From NCBI GenBank assembly GCA_947645355.1, contig CANSCI010000002.1:1-64000 (forward strand): a DNA stretch of 64,000 nt. Direction: 5' to 3'. Of the stretch, positions 18,209-27,621 are shown piece by piece. The notes under the pieces were generated by a model. The model had not been told where the DNA came from, did not search any database, and was given only the letters and a program-made list of their open reading frames with translations. How positions within the stretch are numbered: the first letter of the stretch is position 1; each line of letters starts with the position of its first letter. The stretch is from an uncultured Dorea sp. (GTDB lineage: Bacteria; Bacillota; Clostridia; Lachnospirales; Lachnospiraceae). The translations under genes and the position numbers were made by a program.

Positions 18209-18661
18209 TTATGTATTTTCGATCAATTCCAGATAATTTCCTTCTATATCCCGGCAGAAGGCCATATAATTCCCATTCTCCTGCACTTGCATCGGATCAC
18301 AGACCGGCTGTCCGCCGTGCTCCTGCACATTCCGGTACACATCGTGGATATGTGCCACCCCAAGCCCGATATGAGCCATTCCGGGTGCAAACAGGGCGCC
18401 GTCCACACATTTCTCCTCATTATCAGGAACACAGACCAGCTCCAGCATATCTCCCTGCCCCTTTTCCTTCCCAAAAGGCGTCAGCAGTTTACAGATCAGC
18501 ACTTTGGCGCCCTTCCTTTTCAAGATCCTGCCGATGTGATCTCCAGAATCCTCATAGCGCGTCAGTTCCAGAAATCCCAGAGCCTCCTTGTAAAAGTCTA
18601 TCATTCCCTGAAAATCTCTGACATAAATACCGACATGCTTCATGTATTTTATCTTTTCCAT
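18209..18661 (-). CDS. VOC-family (glyoxalase/bleomycin resistance-like) protein
   Basis: KYMKHVGIYVRDFQGMIDFYKEALGFLELTR... HIGLGV...NYLELIENT. Confidence 0.85.
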   Translation of the reverse strand: MEKIKYMKHVGIYVRDFQGMIDFYKEALGFLELTRYEDSGDHIGRILKRKGAKVLICKLLTPFGKEKGQGDMLELVCVPDNEEKCVDGALFAPGMAHIGLGVAHIHDVYRNVQEHGGQPVCDPMQVQENGNYMAFCRDIEGNYLELIENT

Positions 18662-18705
18662 CTATCGCCCTCACCGAAATATTTTCTTCAATATTTTCCT
18701 TTTTT

Positions 18706-18735
18706 AGTATACCCTTCAACCTCCTGAATTGTCAA
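18706..18735 (-). promoter_or_regulatory. Sigma-70-type promoter for the nine-gene operon 18661 to 7650
   Basis: On - strand: TTGACA (18730-18735), 18 nt, TATACT (18706-18711), upstream of the VOC gene. Confidence 0.65.
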
Positions 18736-18835
18736 CAATCAGGGGCGAAGTCAAAGCCGCCGACGCGAATGTTTATATACATCCGCATCTGCGGCTCTTC
18801 ATCCTTTGCAGCGCAATATTCTGATTATATGTACA

Positions 18836-21412
18836 TTAGCAGGTCGCTCCGCCGACAACCGTCTTTTCCAGTATTTTACTCTTGTCGATCCTGCTGTTCA
18901 GAAGTTTATCCTGTGCATATTCAAATCCCAGACGTGCGATCGTATCCGCAAAACGTTCCCCTGAGATCCCCTCGTCACGGAAGAAAAGTATCGCACGCTC
19001 CACAAGCTCCACAACTTCCTCCTCCGAGGTAAAGATCTTATCAAGCGGGCGGCCCTCCGCCACCTTCTTGCCCCATCTTCCGCCGATATATACCTTATAC
19101 CCGACAGCTGCCTCACCCAGCGCGCCGAACGGGCAGCTGGATATACAGCGTCCGCAATGATTGCAGGTATCCTCCGGGATCCTGATCTTACCGTCCTCCA
19201 TCTGAGCCACATGGATCGGGCACGCCTTCTCCACCTGGCATACTTTACACCCGCGGCATTTTGACAAGTCAATCTCAGGCAGACGCTGGCCGATGATCCC
19301 AAGGTCGTTAAGATCCGGTTTTACACAGTTATTCGGACATCCGCCCACCGCAATCTTGAATTTGTGAGGAAGCGATACTCCATGATATCCTGTATAGAAT
19401 AGATCATGCAGGCGCTCCGACAGAGAAAAAGTATCAATCAGCCCATACTGGCAGGTTGTCCCCTTGCAGGACACCACGGGCCGCACCTTCGACCCGGTTC
19501 CTCCGGTCTCGAGACCTGCCTCCTCCAGAAATGCCCTGAGCGGCTCGATATTGTCATACAAAACTCCCTGGATCTCCAGCGTAAGTCTGGTCGTCATTGT
19601 AACTTCCCCGGATCCGAACTTCTCGGCTGCCTTGGCAATCTTTTTCTGCTCTTCGGCCGTGATCTTTCCGTTCCGCGTGATGACACGTACATTGAATACA
19701 TCATCATATCTCTTATCCTGAAGACATCCGAGCCCTTTCACTCTCTTAATCTCTTCTGCCGAAAGCTTCTTCCCGTCACGGGGCACACGAACCTCGTTGA
19801 ACATTGCGCCGCCCTCCAATACAAGGGTATTGGTGTATCCGAAGGCTTTCAGGCGGTTCTGGAGGAAATAGCCCCTCTTTCCTTTCGCACAGACAAGCAG
19901 AAGCCTTGCATCCTTCTCAATTCCTTCTAACGGCCCGTCCACCGTCGTCAGATCGATCCAGCGCGCATTTTGAAGCGCCGGAGCCGGCTGTACATCCAGT
20001 ACTGTATAGCCTTTGGCCGCCCCGGCCGCATACTCTGCCGGGCTCATGCTCTCCAGAACTTTATCCAGCTTATTTTCCAGAATATAGCAGGCTGTCACAA
20101 ACGGGTGGATGGCCGTCGAAAACGGCGGCGCATACGCAAAGTCCATAGTGTCGAAATCATCTATTTTCATTCCCTGGGAGATTCCGGCAACTGCAATATC
20201 CACTATCTTATCTACCGCGCCTGCCCCCAGCACCTGAATGCCGAGAAGTCTGCGGCTCTCTCTGTCTGCCGTCAGCTTCATAATAAATGACGACGCTCCC
20301 GGATAGTAGTGCGCCTTGTCATCCAGAATGCAGACAACAGATACCGCATCGTATCCTGCTGCCTTCGCCTGCATCTCTGTAAGCCCTGTCCTGCCCCCGT
20401 TCAAAGTCGGCAGAATCCGCACAACCCCTGTGCCGAGGCATCCGCCGTAGCCTCTTCCCTGTCCGTAAAGCCCCTTCGCCAGAGCCCTCGCCGCAAGATT
20501 GGCCGTGGAACCCATTGCCGACCACTGCATGGCTCCTGTAACTGCATGTTTCACGACAGCACAGTCCCCCACCGCATAAATATCCGGAAGATTGGTCTCA
20601 AGCTTCTCATTTACTATAATGGTACCTTTCATCATCTCAATCCCAGAATCCGCCAGGAATCCCGTACACGGGCGAACCCCGATGGCCAGGATCACCACGT
20701 CTGCCAAAAGGCTGCCATTGTCCGTCGCCACACTCTCTGCACGCTGATCCCCCAAGATACCTGCAAGGCTTGTGGACGTAAGCACGCGCATCCCTGCCGC
20801 CTTAATCTGACGCTTTGCATAGGATGCCATCTCCTCGTCAAATGCATTGGGCATGATCTGGGGCGCCGCATCGATCACCGTCACATGCAGCCCCTGTGCC
20901 ATCAGGTTCTCTGCTACCTCCAGGCCGATAAACCCGGCTCCGCACACCACTGCTTTTCTGCAATTCTCCTTCTCTATGTACGCCCGGACCGCCACGGCGT
21001 CGTCCGGCGTGCGGACACAGAACACCCCCGGAAGCTTTGTACCTTCTACCGGCGGCACGAACGGCTCTGCGCCCGTGGCAATGATAAGTTTGTCATACGT
21101 TTCTGTGAAGGTCTCTCCGCCAATACGACAAAATGTCACCTGCCGGTTCTTTTCGTCCACCCCCGTTGCCTCACAGCCTGTAAATACCTCGGCCCCTGTA
21201 AGCCCTGCGTATTTGGCAGGGAAATTTACAATCAATTCTTCTCTTGTACCGATATCTCCCCCGATATAATACGGAAGTCCGCAGCCGGCATATGAGATGT
21301 CCGTGCCCTTGGTAAAGACTTTTACCTGCGCGTTCCGGTCACACCTTTTGAGTTTCGCCGCGGCTTTTGTCCCCGCAGCAACACCCCCTAAAACCACATA
21401 TTTCATTTTCAT
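18836..21412 (-). CDS. FAD-dependent pyridine-nucleotide disulfide oxidoreductase / rhodanese / nitrite-sulfite reductase / ferredoxin fusion
   Basis: MKMKYVVLGGVAAGTKAAAKLKR...YAGCGLPYYIGG (CoA-disulfide-reductase-like); LLLVCAKGKRG (rhodanese loop); CKGTTCQYG...GGCPNNC (siroheme/4Fe-4S); CRGCKVCQVEKACP and CNHCGRCISSCPF (4Fe-4S). Start placed at 21412 with RBS GGGAGGG. Confidence 0.88.
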   Translation of the reverse strand: MKMKYVVLGGVAAGTKAAAKLKRCDRNAQVKVFTKGTDISYAGCGLPYYIGGDIGTREELIVNFPAKYAGLTGAEVFTGCEATGVDEKNRQVTFCRIGGETFTETYDKLIIATGAEPFVPPVEGTKLPGVFCVRTPDDAVAVRAYIEKENCRKAVVCGAGFIGLEVAENLMAQGLHVTVIDAAPQIMPNAFDEEMASYAKRQIKAAGMRVLTSTSLAGILGDQRAESVATDNGSLLADVVILAIGVRPCTGFLADSGIEMMKGTIIVNEKLETNLPDIYAVGDCAVVKHAVTGAMQWSAMGSTANLAARALAKGLYGQGRGYGGCLGTGVVRILPTLNGGRTGLTEMQAKAAGYDAVSVVCILDDKAHYYPGASSFIMKLTADRESRRLLGIQVLGAGAVDKIVDIAVAGISQGMKIDDFDTMDFAYAPPFSTAIHPFVTACYILENKLDKVLESMSPAEYAAGAAKGYTVLDVQPAPALQNARWIDLTTVDGPLEGIEKDARLLLVCAKGKRGYFLQNRLKAFGYTNTLVLEGGAMFNEVRVPRDGKKLSAEEIKRVKGLGCLQDKRYDDVFNVRVITRNGKITAEEQKKIAKAAEKFGSGEVTMTTRLTLEIQGVLYDNIEPLRAFLEEAGLETGGTGSKVRPVVSCKGTTCQYGLIDTFSLSERLHDLFYTGYHGVSLPHKFKIAVGGCPNNCVKPDLNDLGIIGQRLPEIDLSKCRGCKVCQVEKACPIHVAQMEDGKIRIPEDTCNHCGRCISSCPFGALGEAAVGYKVYIGGRWGKKVAEGRPLDKIFTSEEEVVELVERAILFFRDEGISGERFADTIARLGFEYAQDKLLNSRIDKSKILEKTVVGGATC

Positions 21413-21503
21413 TTCCCTCCCTGTATTTTCATTTTTCATCTGAGATCTGCTTATTTGACTTTTCATAGACACCGTAAGTCCGATAATGGAATCATTTCTA
21501 TAA

Positions 21504-21532
21504 ATTATACAGGTTGTCCTTCCATTCGTCAA
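21504..21532 (-). promoter_or_regulatory. Sigma-70-type promoter for the oxidoreductase fusion gene
   Basis: On - strand: TTGACG (21527-21532), 17 nt, TATAAT (21504-21509). Confidence 0.72.
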
Positions 21533-21574
21533 CAAATGAACAAATCCTCTATACAGGTATTTATCTGACTTCTG

Positions 21575-23065
21575 TCACAGGTTCGTATACCCCATCAGAG
21601 AGTTATCCACAGCTTTCGCCGCCTGCCGCCCCTCCTCGATTGCCCAGACTACCAGTGATTGTCCCCGGTGCATATCCCCGGCAGTAAAGACGCCGGGCAC
21701 ACTTGTCTCATATCCATTTTCCCCTGTCTTTACGTTCGTCCTCTCATTCAGGTCTATCTTAAATGCATCTGCCACATACTGCTGCACCCCTAAAAATCCT
21801 GCCGCAATAAGCACCAGCTCCGCCTCAATTACCTTTTCGCTTCCTTCCACCGGTACCATCCGGACTCTGCCGGATGATTCGTCTCTTTCGGTTTTCAACA
21901 TTACCGTGATTACTTTTTTTACATTTCCGTTTTTATCCTTCCGAAACTCTTTGACTGTCGTGCGGTAGATGCGTGGATCATGTCCGTACAGGGCAATTGC
22001 TTCCTCCTGTCCGTAATCCGTCTTCAGAACCTTCGGCCACTGAGGCCATGGATTCGTCTCCGCCCTTTTTTCGGGAGGCTTTGGCATCATCTCCAGCTGC
22101 GTGACAGACCGTGCGCCCAGACGGATGGCCGTCCCGACGCAGTCATTTCCCGTATCTCCGCCGCCGATCACCAGCACATGCTTCCCTTTTGCCTGTACAT
22201 AGGACTGATCTTCAAGACCGGAGTCCAACAGGCTCTTTGTCACGGAAGCAAGAAAGTCTACCGCAAAGAAAATATTCCCCGCATCCCGGCCCGGCGCGTC
22301 AATATCCCGGGGGCGGGACGCCCCGCAGGCCAGTATGATCCGGTCGAACTGCTTCCTCAACTCCCCGGGGGAAAGATCCCGGCCTGCGTCTGTATTGGTT
22401 CGGAACACGACGCCCTCCGCCTCCATCAGACGAATCCGACGGTCAATCACCTGCTTATCCAGCTTCATATTGGGGATCCCGTAGCGGAGCAGTCCGCCGA
22501 TCCGGTCCGAGCGCTCATACACCGTGACCTGGTGCCCGCGCCGGCAGAGCTGCTGGGCCGCTGCAAGCCCTGCCGGGCCGCTGCCGATCACCGCCACCTT
22601 CTTCCCGGTACGGATCTTCGGCGGCTGCGGCGTCACCCATCCCTCCTCGTAAGCATGCTCAATGATTGCCCTCTCGTTCTCCTTCGTGGCCACCGGCTCG
22701 CCGTCCAGGTTGCAGGTACAGGCCGCCTCGCACAGAGCCGGGCAGACCCTGCATGTAAATTCCGGGAAACAATGGGTACTGGCCAGGCGCTCGTAGGCCT
22801 GCCTCCAGTTGCCGCTGTAAACCAGGTCATTGGTCTCCGGCACCAGATTGCAAAGCGGACAGCCGGATGCCATCCCCGCAAGCATGCCGCCGTTCTGGCA
22901 GAAAGGAACTCCGCACTCCATACATCGCGCTCCCTGCTTCTGCTGCTCTTTCAACGGAAGAGGGGTACGGAACTCCCGAAAATGGCGGATTCGCTCCAAC
23001 GGCTCCTCTACCTTCGCGGTTTTTCTCTCATAATCTATAAATCCTGTTGCTTTTCCCATGGTCAT
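21575..23065 (-). CDS. gltD: Glutamate synthase small (beta) subunit
   Basis: MGKATGFIDYERKTAKVEEPLERIRHFREF; CMECGVPFCQNGG; VAVIGSGPAGLAAAQQL. Confidence 0.95.
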   Translation of the reverse strand: MTMGKATGFIDYERKTAKVEEPLERIRHFREFRTPLPLKEQQKQGARCMECGVPFCQNGGMLAGMASGCPLCNLVPETNDLVYSGNWRQAYERLASTHCFPEFTCRVCPALCEAACTCNLDGEPVATKENERAIIEHAYEEGWVTPQPPKIRTGKKVAVIGSGPAGLAAAQQLCRRGHQVTVYERSDRIGGLLRYGIPNMKLDKQVIDRRIRLMEAEGVVFRTNTDAGRDLSPGELRKQFDRIILACGASRPRDIDAPGRDAGNIFFAVDFLASVTKSLLDSGLEDQSYVQAKGKHVLVIGGGDTGNDCVGTAIRLGARSVTQLEMMPKPPEKRAETNPWPQWPKVLKTDYGQEEAIALYGHDPRIYRTTVKEFRKDKNGNVKKVITVMLKTERDESSGRVRMVPVEGSEKVIEAELVLIAAGFLGVQQYVADAFKIDLNERTNVKTGENGYETSVPGVFTAGDMHRGQSLVVWAIEEGRQAAKAVDNSLMGYTNL

Positions 23066-26000
23066 ACCCCCTTTGTCTCTTTCTGAAAGCTTTCGTAGAA
23101 GGCCTCCATCTGTGCCTGCCGGGCGCTCATGCCCTTCTCCTCCAGCCTGGCGGCAAGCGCCGTCATCTTCTTATAATCATACGGGATGATCTTCTTGAAC
23201 TTGGGAAGATATTGTTCAAAATCATCCAGAATCCGCTTGCCGCGCTCTGATCCTGTCGCCTGCACATGCTCCTCGATCAGCGACTTCAGCTCCTGTATAT
23301 CGTATTTGTTCTCCAGCCCTTCAATAGAAATCATGTCTTTGTTCAGATTCCGGTACAGATGGCTGTCCTCATCCAGCACATAGGCAATCCCGCCGCTCAT
23401 GCCCGCCGCAAAATTTTTGCCCGTCTTTCCAAGCACTACGACTCTGCCGCCGGTCATATATTCGCAGCCGTGCTCGCCGACGCCTTCCACCACGGCATAC
23501 GCCCCGGAATTGCGGACGGCAAAACGCTCTCCTGCCACACCGTTGATAAATGCTTTCCCACTGGTGGCTCCATATAAGGCTACATTTCCTGCAATGATAT
23601 TCTCCTCCGCCCGATAGCCGCGCTCCTTCGGCGGATAGACGACCATCTTTCCGCCGGAAAGGCCTTTTCCATAATAATCATTGGTATCCCCGCACAGAGT
23701 CAAAGTCAGACCGGCAGGGATAAATGCGCCGAAGCTCTGTCCGCCGGCGCCGGTACACACCACCTTTATGGTATCCTCCGTAAGCCCGTCCTTGTGGCAT
23801 CTTGTGATCTCTGCCCCAAGAATCGTCCCCAGCGCCCTGTCCGTATTTCCCACCTGCAGTTCTACGGATGCAGGCGTGCCGTTTGTGACCGCAGTTCTAA
23901 GCTTCTTAAGAAGCACCCTCATATCCAGCGTCCGGGAAAGCTGAAAATCATATTTCTTCAGCGGGTCAAAGATTACATTCTGGTTTTCTTTGCCAAGGGG
24001 CCGGTAAAGGATCTCCGACAGATCCATTTTCCCGGCCATGGGGGAAGCAGCGTCCTCTTTCATCCTCAGCAGATCACTTCTCCCTACCATCTCATCTACG
24101 GTACGCACGCCCAGCCTGGCCATATACTCCCGAAGCTCCTGCGCGATAAACCGCATAAAGTTCTCCACGTATTCCGGTTTTCCTTTAAACCGCCTGCGAA
24201 GCTCAGGGTTCTGTGTGGCCACTCCTACCGGACAGGTATCCAGGTTGCAGACCCGCATCATCACACACCCCATCGTTACCAGCGGGGCAGTGGCAAACCC
24301 GAATTCCTCCGCGCCGAGAAGCGCCGCTACAGCAACATCCCGCCCGCTCATCAGTTTGCCGTCGGTCTCAATACGGACACGGTTCCTGAGCCCGTTTGCA
24401 AGCAGTGTCTGATGAGTCTCGGCAAGACCCAGCTCCCAGGGGAGTCCCGCGTTGTGGATAGAGCTCTCCGGCGCCGCCCCGGTTCCTCCGTCGTATCCCG
24501 AGATCAGGATCGTCTGTGCCCCGGCCTTGGCCACGCCTGCGGCCACAGTCCCCACCCCGGCCTCTGAAACCAGTTTTACAGAGATGTCCGCATATTGATT
24601 GGCATTTTTCAGGTCATAGATCAGCTGTGCCAGATCCTCGATGGAATAAATATCATGGTGCGGCGGCGGTGAGATCAGGCTGACGCCCGGTGTAGAGTGC
24701 CTTGTCCTGGCGATCCACGGATATACCTTCCTTGCGGGCAGATGTCCGCCCTCCCCCGGTTTTGCGCCCTGGGCCATCTTAATCTGAATCTCCTTTGCGC
24801 TGACCAGATATCTGCTTGTAACTCCAAAACGTCCGGATGCCACCTGTTTGATGGCGGAGCAGCGGTCATTGCCGCTGCCCGCAGAGTCCAGGCGCTCTTC
24901 ACTCTCGCCTCCCTCGCCGGTATTGGACTTGCCGTGGAGACGGTTCATGGCGGCTGCCAGCGTCTCATGGGCCTCCTGTGAGATGGAACCGTAGGACATA
25001 GCCCCTGTCTTAAATCTTCTGACGATGGCGTCCACAGCCTCCACTTCTTCGATGGGGACAGCCTCATCCGGATACCGAAACTCCATCAGGTTCCTCAGAT
25101 TGCCGCTTCGTTCTTCATCCACCTTATTGGTATACTGCTTGAACAGCTCATAATCTCCTGTCCACGCAGACTGCTGCAGCAGGTGAATGGTCTCCGGATT
25201 GTAGCGGTGTTCCTCGCCGCCGCTTCTGCGCTTATGTTTTCCCATACTGTCAAGGTTTAAATCTACGGTAAGCCCCAGCGGATCAAAAGCTCTGGAATGA
25301 TAATCTTCCACCTGTGACGCGATATCTTCCATGGTAATACCGCCCACTCTGCTCACCGTGCCGGAGAAATACTGGTCCGTCACATCCCGGGAGAGACCGA
25401 CAGCCTCAAAGATCTTGGCTCCCTGGTAGGACTGTATGGTGGAAATCCCCATCTTGGACGCGATCTTCACGATCCCGTGGAGGACAGCCCCATTGTAGTC
25501 TTCCACCGCCGCATAGTAATCTTTGTTAAGCATCCCTTCATCGATCAGCTCATGGATGGCATCCAACGCCAGATACGGATTCACCGCACAGGCGCCATAA
25601 CCGAGCAGCGCCGCGAAATGATGCACCTCTCTCGGCTCCCCGGATTCCAGAATCAGCGCCAGCGAGGTCTGCTTTTTTGTGTTTACCAGATGTTGATGCA
25701 CCGCGGACACAGCCAGAAGAGACGGAATGGGCATGTGATTCTCATCCACGCCCCGGTCAGAAAGGATCAGTATATTGGCTCCGTCCTTATAGGCTTTGTC
25801 CACCTCCACGAACAGCCGGTCAATGGCACGCTCAAGCCTTGTACTCTTATAATAAATGATCGGCACCACCGCAACACGGAAACCGTCTCTCTCCATCTGT
25901 CTGATCTTCAGCATATCCGTGTTCGTCAGGATCGGGTTATTGATTTTCAGTACCTGGCAGTTTTCCGCCTTTTCCTCCAGAAGATTGCCCTTCTTCCCGA

Positions 26001-27621
26001 CATATACCGTAGTGCTTGTCACAATTTCCTCCCGGATAGCATCGATGGGCGGATTGGTCACCTGTGCGAACAACTGCTTGAAGTAATCAAACAATGGGCG
26101 CTTCTTTTCTGAGAGAACCGCAAGCGGAATGTCCGCTCCCATAGCCGCTATGGATTCTCCGCCGTTCAGCGCCATATTCCGAATGGAATTCCTGTATTCC
26201 TCGTAAGTATAGCCGAAAGCCTTCTCCAGCTGTCTTCTCCTGTCCGGCTCATATTCCTCCACACGCATGTTAGGAATCTTCAGCTCCTTCAGCTCCACAA
26301 GATTACGGTCCAGCCATTCCCCGTAAGGCTGCCGGCATGTATAAGCAGCTTTCAGTTCTTCATCCTGGAAGATCTTTCCCTGTATCGTATCTACCAAAAG
26401 CATTTTCCCGGGGTGAAGACGCTCTTTTAAGACGATCTCTTTCTCCGGAACCGGAAGAACCCCTACCTCCGAGGACAGGATCAGATCCCCGTTTTTCAGC
26501 ACATAATATCTGGAGGGGCGAAGCCCGTTGCGGTCCAGCACGGCTCCTACCTTATCTCCGTCGGAAAATACAATGGACGCCGGTCCGTCCCACGGCTCCA
26601 TCATCGTCGCGTAATACTGATAAAAATCCCGTTCGTCCTGTGTCAGCGTCCGGTTATTGCTCCACGGCTCCGGAACGGTAATCATCATCGCAAGCGGAAG
26701 CTCCATTCCGCTCATCACAAGAAATTCCAGCGTATTGTCAAGCATCGCCGAGTCGGAGCCGTTGGTATCCACCACCGGCAATACTTTGTGCAGCTGGCCC
26801 TTCAGATGGCCGGACTCCATGGTCTCCTCCCTTGCCAGCATCTTGTCCGCGTTCCCCCGGATGGTATTGATCTCCCCGTTGTGCACGATAAACCGGTTTG
26901 GGTGAGCGCGTTCCCAGCTTGGGTTGGTGTTGGTGCTGAACCGCGAATGCACCATGGCAATGGCCGACTCATAATCCCTGTCTTTAAGATCCTCAAAAAA
27001 GGTTCCAAGCTGCCCCACCAGGAACATTCCCTTATACACAATGGTACGGCTGGACATGGACACTACATAGGTATTATCATTGCTCTGCTCAAATACTCTG
27101 CGGGCAATATACAGCTTCCGGTCAAAATCAAGCCCCTTTTCTGTGTGCCGGGGCTTCTCGATAAACGCCTGCACAATATGGGGCATACACTGCCTGGCCT
27201 TCTGCCCCAGGACGCCCGGGCACACCGGGACTTCCCGGAATCCCAGGAGCTTAAGCCCTTCCTTCTCCACAATGATCTCAAACATTTTCTTCGCCTGATT
27301 CCTCTGCAGCTCCTCCTGCGGGAAAAATAACTGGGCAATCCCATATTCTCTCTCTTCCCCCAGGGTGATCCCGATGGCCGCGCATGCTTTCTTGAAAAAA
27401 CGGTGAGAAATCTGGAGAAGGATCCCCACACCGTCCCCGGTCTGCCCTTCTGCATCCTTCCCTGCACGGTGCTCCAGGTTCTCTACAATCTTCAGCGCAT
27501 GTTCCACCGTATCATGGCTCCTGATTCCTTTACTGTTGACGACAGCGCCGATCCCGCAATTATCATGCTCGAACTGCGGTCTGTATAATCCCTGATTCTT
27601 GTTCTCTGTATTTTTACTCAT
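23062..27621 (-). CDS. gltB: Glutamate synthase large (alpha) subunit
   Basis: 1519 aa; CGIGAVVNSKG glutaminase N-terminus; GGGTGAAPESSIHNAGLPWELGLAETHQTL-type FMN domain; ATGA overlaps with carB and gltD. Confidence 0.96.
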   Translation of the reverse strand: MSKNTENKNQGLYRPQFEHDNCGIGAVVNSKGIRSHDTVEHALKIVENLEHRAGKDAEGQTGDGVGILLQISHRFFKKACAAIGITLGEEREYGIAQLFFPQEELQRNQAKKMFEIIVEKEGLKLLGFREVPVCPGVLGQKARQCMPHIVQAFIEKPRHTEKGLDFDRKLYIARRVFEQSNDNTYVVSMSSRTIVYKGMFLVGQLGTFFEDLKDRDYESAIAMVHSRFSTNTNPSWERAHPNRFIVHNGEINTIRGNADKMLAREETMESGHLKGQLHKVLPVVDTNGSDSAMLDNTLEFLVMSGMELPLAMMITVPEPWSNNRTLTQDERDFYQYYATMMEPWDGPASIVFSDGDKVGAVLDRNGLRPSRYYVLKNGDLILSSEVGVLPVPEKEIVLKERLHPGKMLLVDTIQGKIFQDEELKAAYTCRQPYGEWLDRNLVELKELKIPNMRVEEYEPDRRRQLEKAFGYTYEEYRNSIRNMALNGGESIAAMGADIPLAVLSEKKRPLFDYFKQLFAQVTNPPIDAIREEIVTSTTVYVGKKGNLLEEKAENCQVLKINNPILTNTDMLKIRQMERDGFRVAVVPIIYYKSTRLERAIDRLFVEVDKAYKDGANILILSDRGVDENHMPIPSLLAVSAVHQHLVNTKKQTSLALILESGEPREVHHFAALLGYGACAVNPYLALDAIHELIDEGMLNKDYYAAVEDYNGAVLHGIVKIASKMGISTIQSYQGAKIFEAVGLSRDVTDQYFSGTVSRVGGITMEDIASQVEDYHSRAFDPLGLTVDLNLDSMGKHKRRSGGEEHRYNPETIHLLQQSAWTGDYELFKQYTNKVDEERSGNLRNLMEFRYPDEAVPIEEVEAVDAIVRRFKTGAMSYGSISQEAHETLAAAMNRLHGKSNTGEGGESEERLDSAGSGNDRCSAIKQVASGRFGVTSRYLVSAKEIQIKMAQGAKPGEGGHLPARKVYPWIARTRHSTPGVSLISPPPHHDIYSIEDLAQLIYDLKNANQYADISVKLVSEAGVGTVAAGVAKAGAQTILISGYDGGTGAAPESSIHNAGLPWELGLAETHQTLLANGLRNRVRIETDGKLMSGRDVAVAALLGAEEFGFATAPLVTMGCVMMRVCNLDTCPVGVATQNPELRRRFKGKPEYVENFMRFIAQELREYMARLGVRTVDEMVGRSDLLRMKEDAASPMAGKMDLSEILYRPLGKENQNVIFDPLKKYDFQLSRTLDMRVLLKKLRTAVTNGTPASVELQVGNTDRALGTILGAEITRCHKDGLTEDTIKVVCTGAGGQSFGAFIPAGLTLTLCGDTNDYYGKGLSGGKMVVYPPKERGYRAEENIIAGNVALYGATSGKAFINGVAGERFAVRNSGAYAVVEGVGEHGCEYMTGGRVVVLGKTGKNFAAGMSGGIAYVLDEDSHLYRNLNKDMISIEGLENKYDIQELKSLIEEHVQATGSERGKRILDDFEQYLPKFKKIIPYDYKKMTALAARLEEKGMSARQAQMEAFYESFQKETKGV

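Noticed and set aside
7650-18661. Idea that the operon is a RiPP cluster because of the radical SAM/SPASM gene
   Set aside because: No precursor peptide-like small ORF, peptidase or exporter seen next to it; neighbours are sugar-type enzymes
20309-21295. 328-aa + strand ORF opposite the redox fusion gene
   Set aside because: Antisense shadow ORF; Cys/His/Arg-rich non-native composition
21980-23086. 368-aa + strand ORF opposite gltD
   Set aside because: Antisense shadow ORF of a conserved gene
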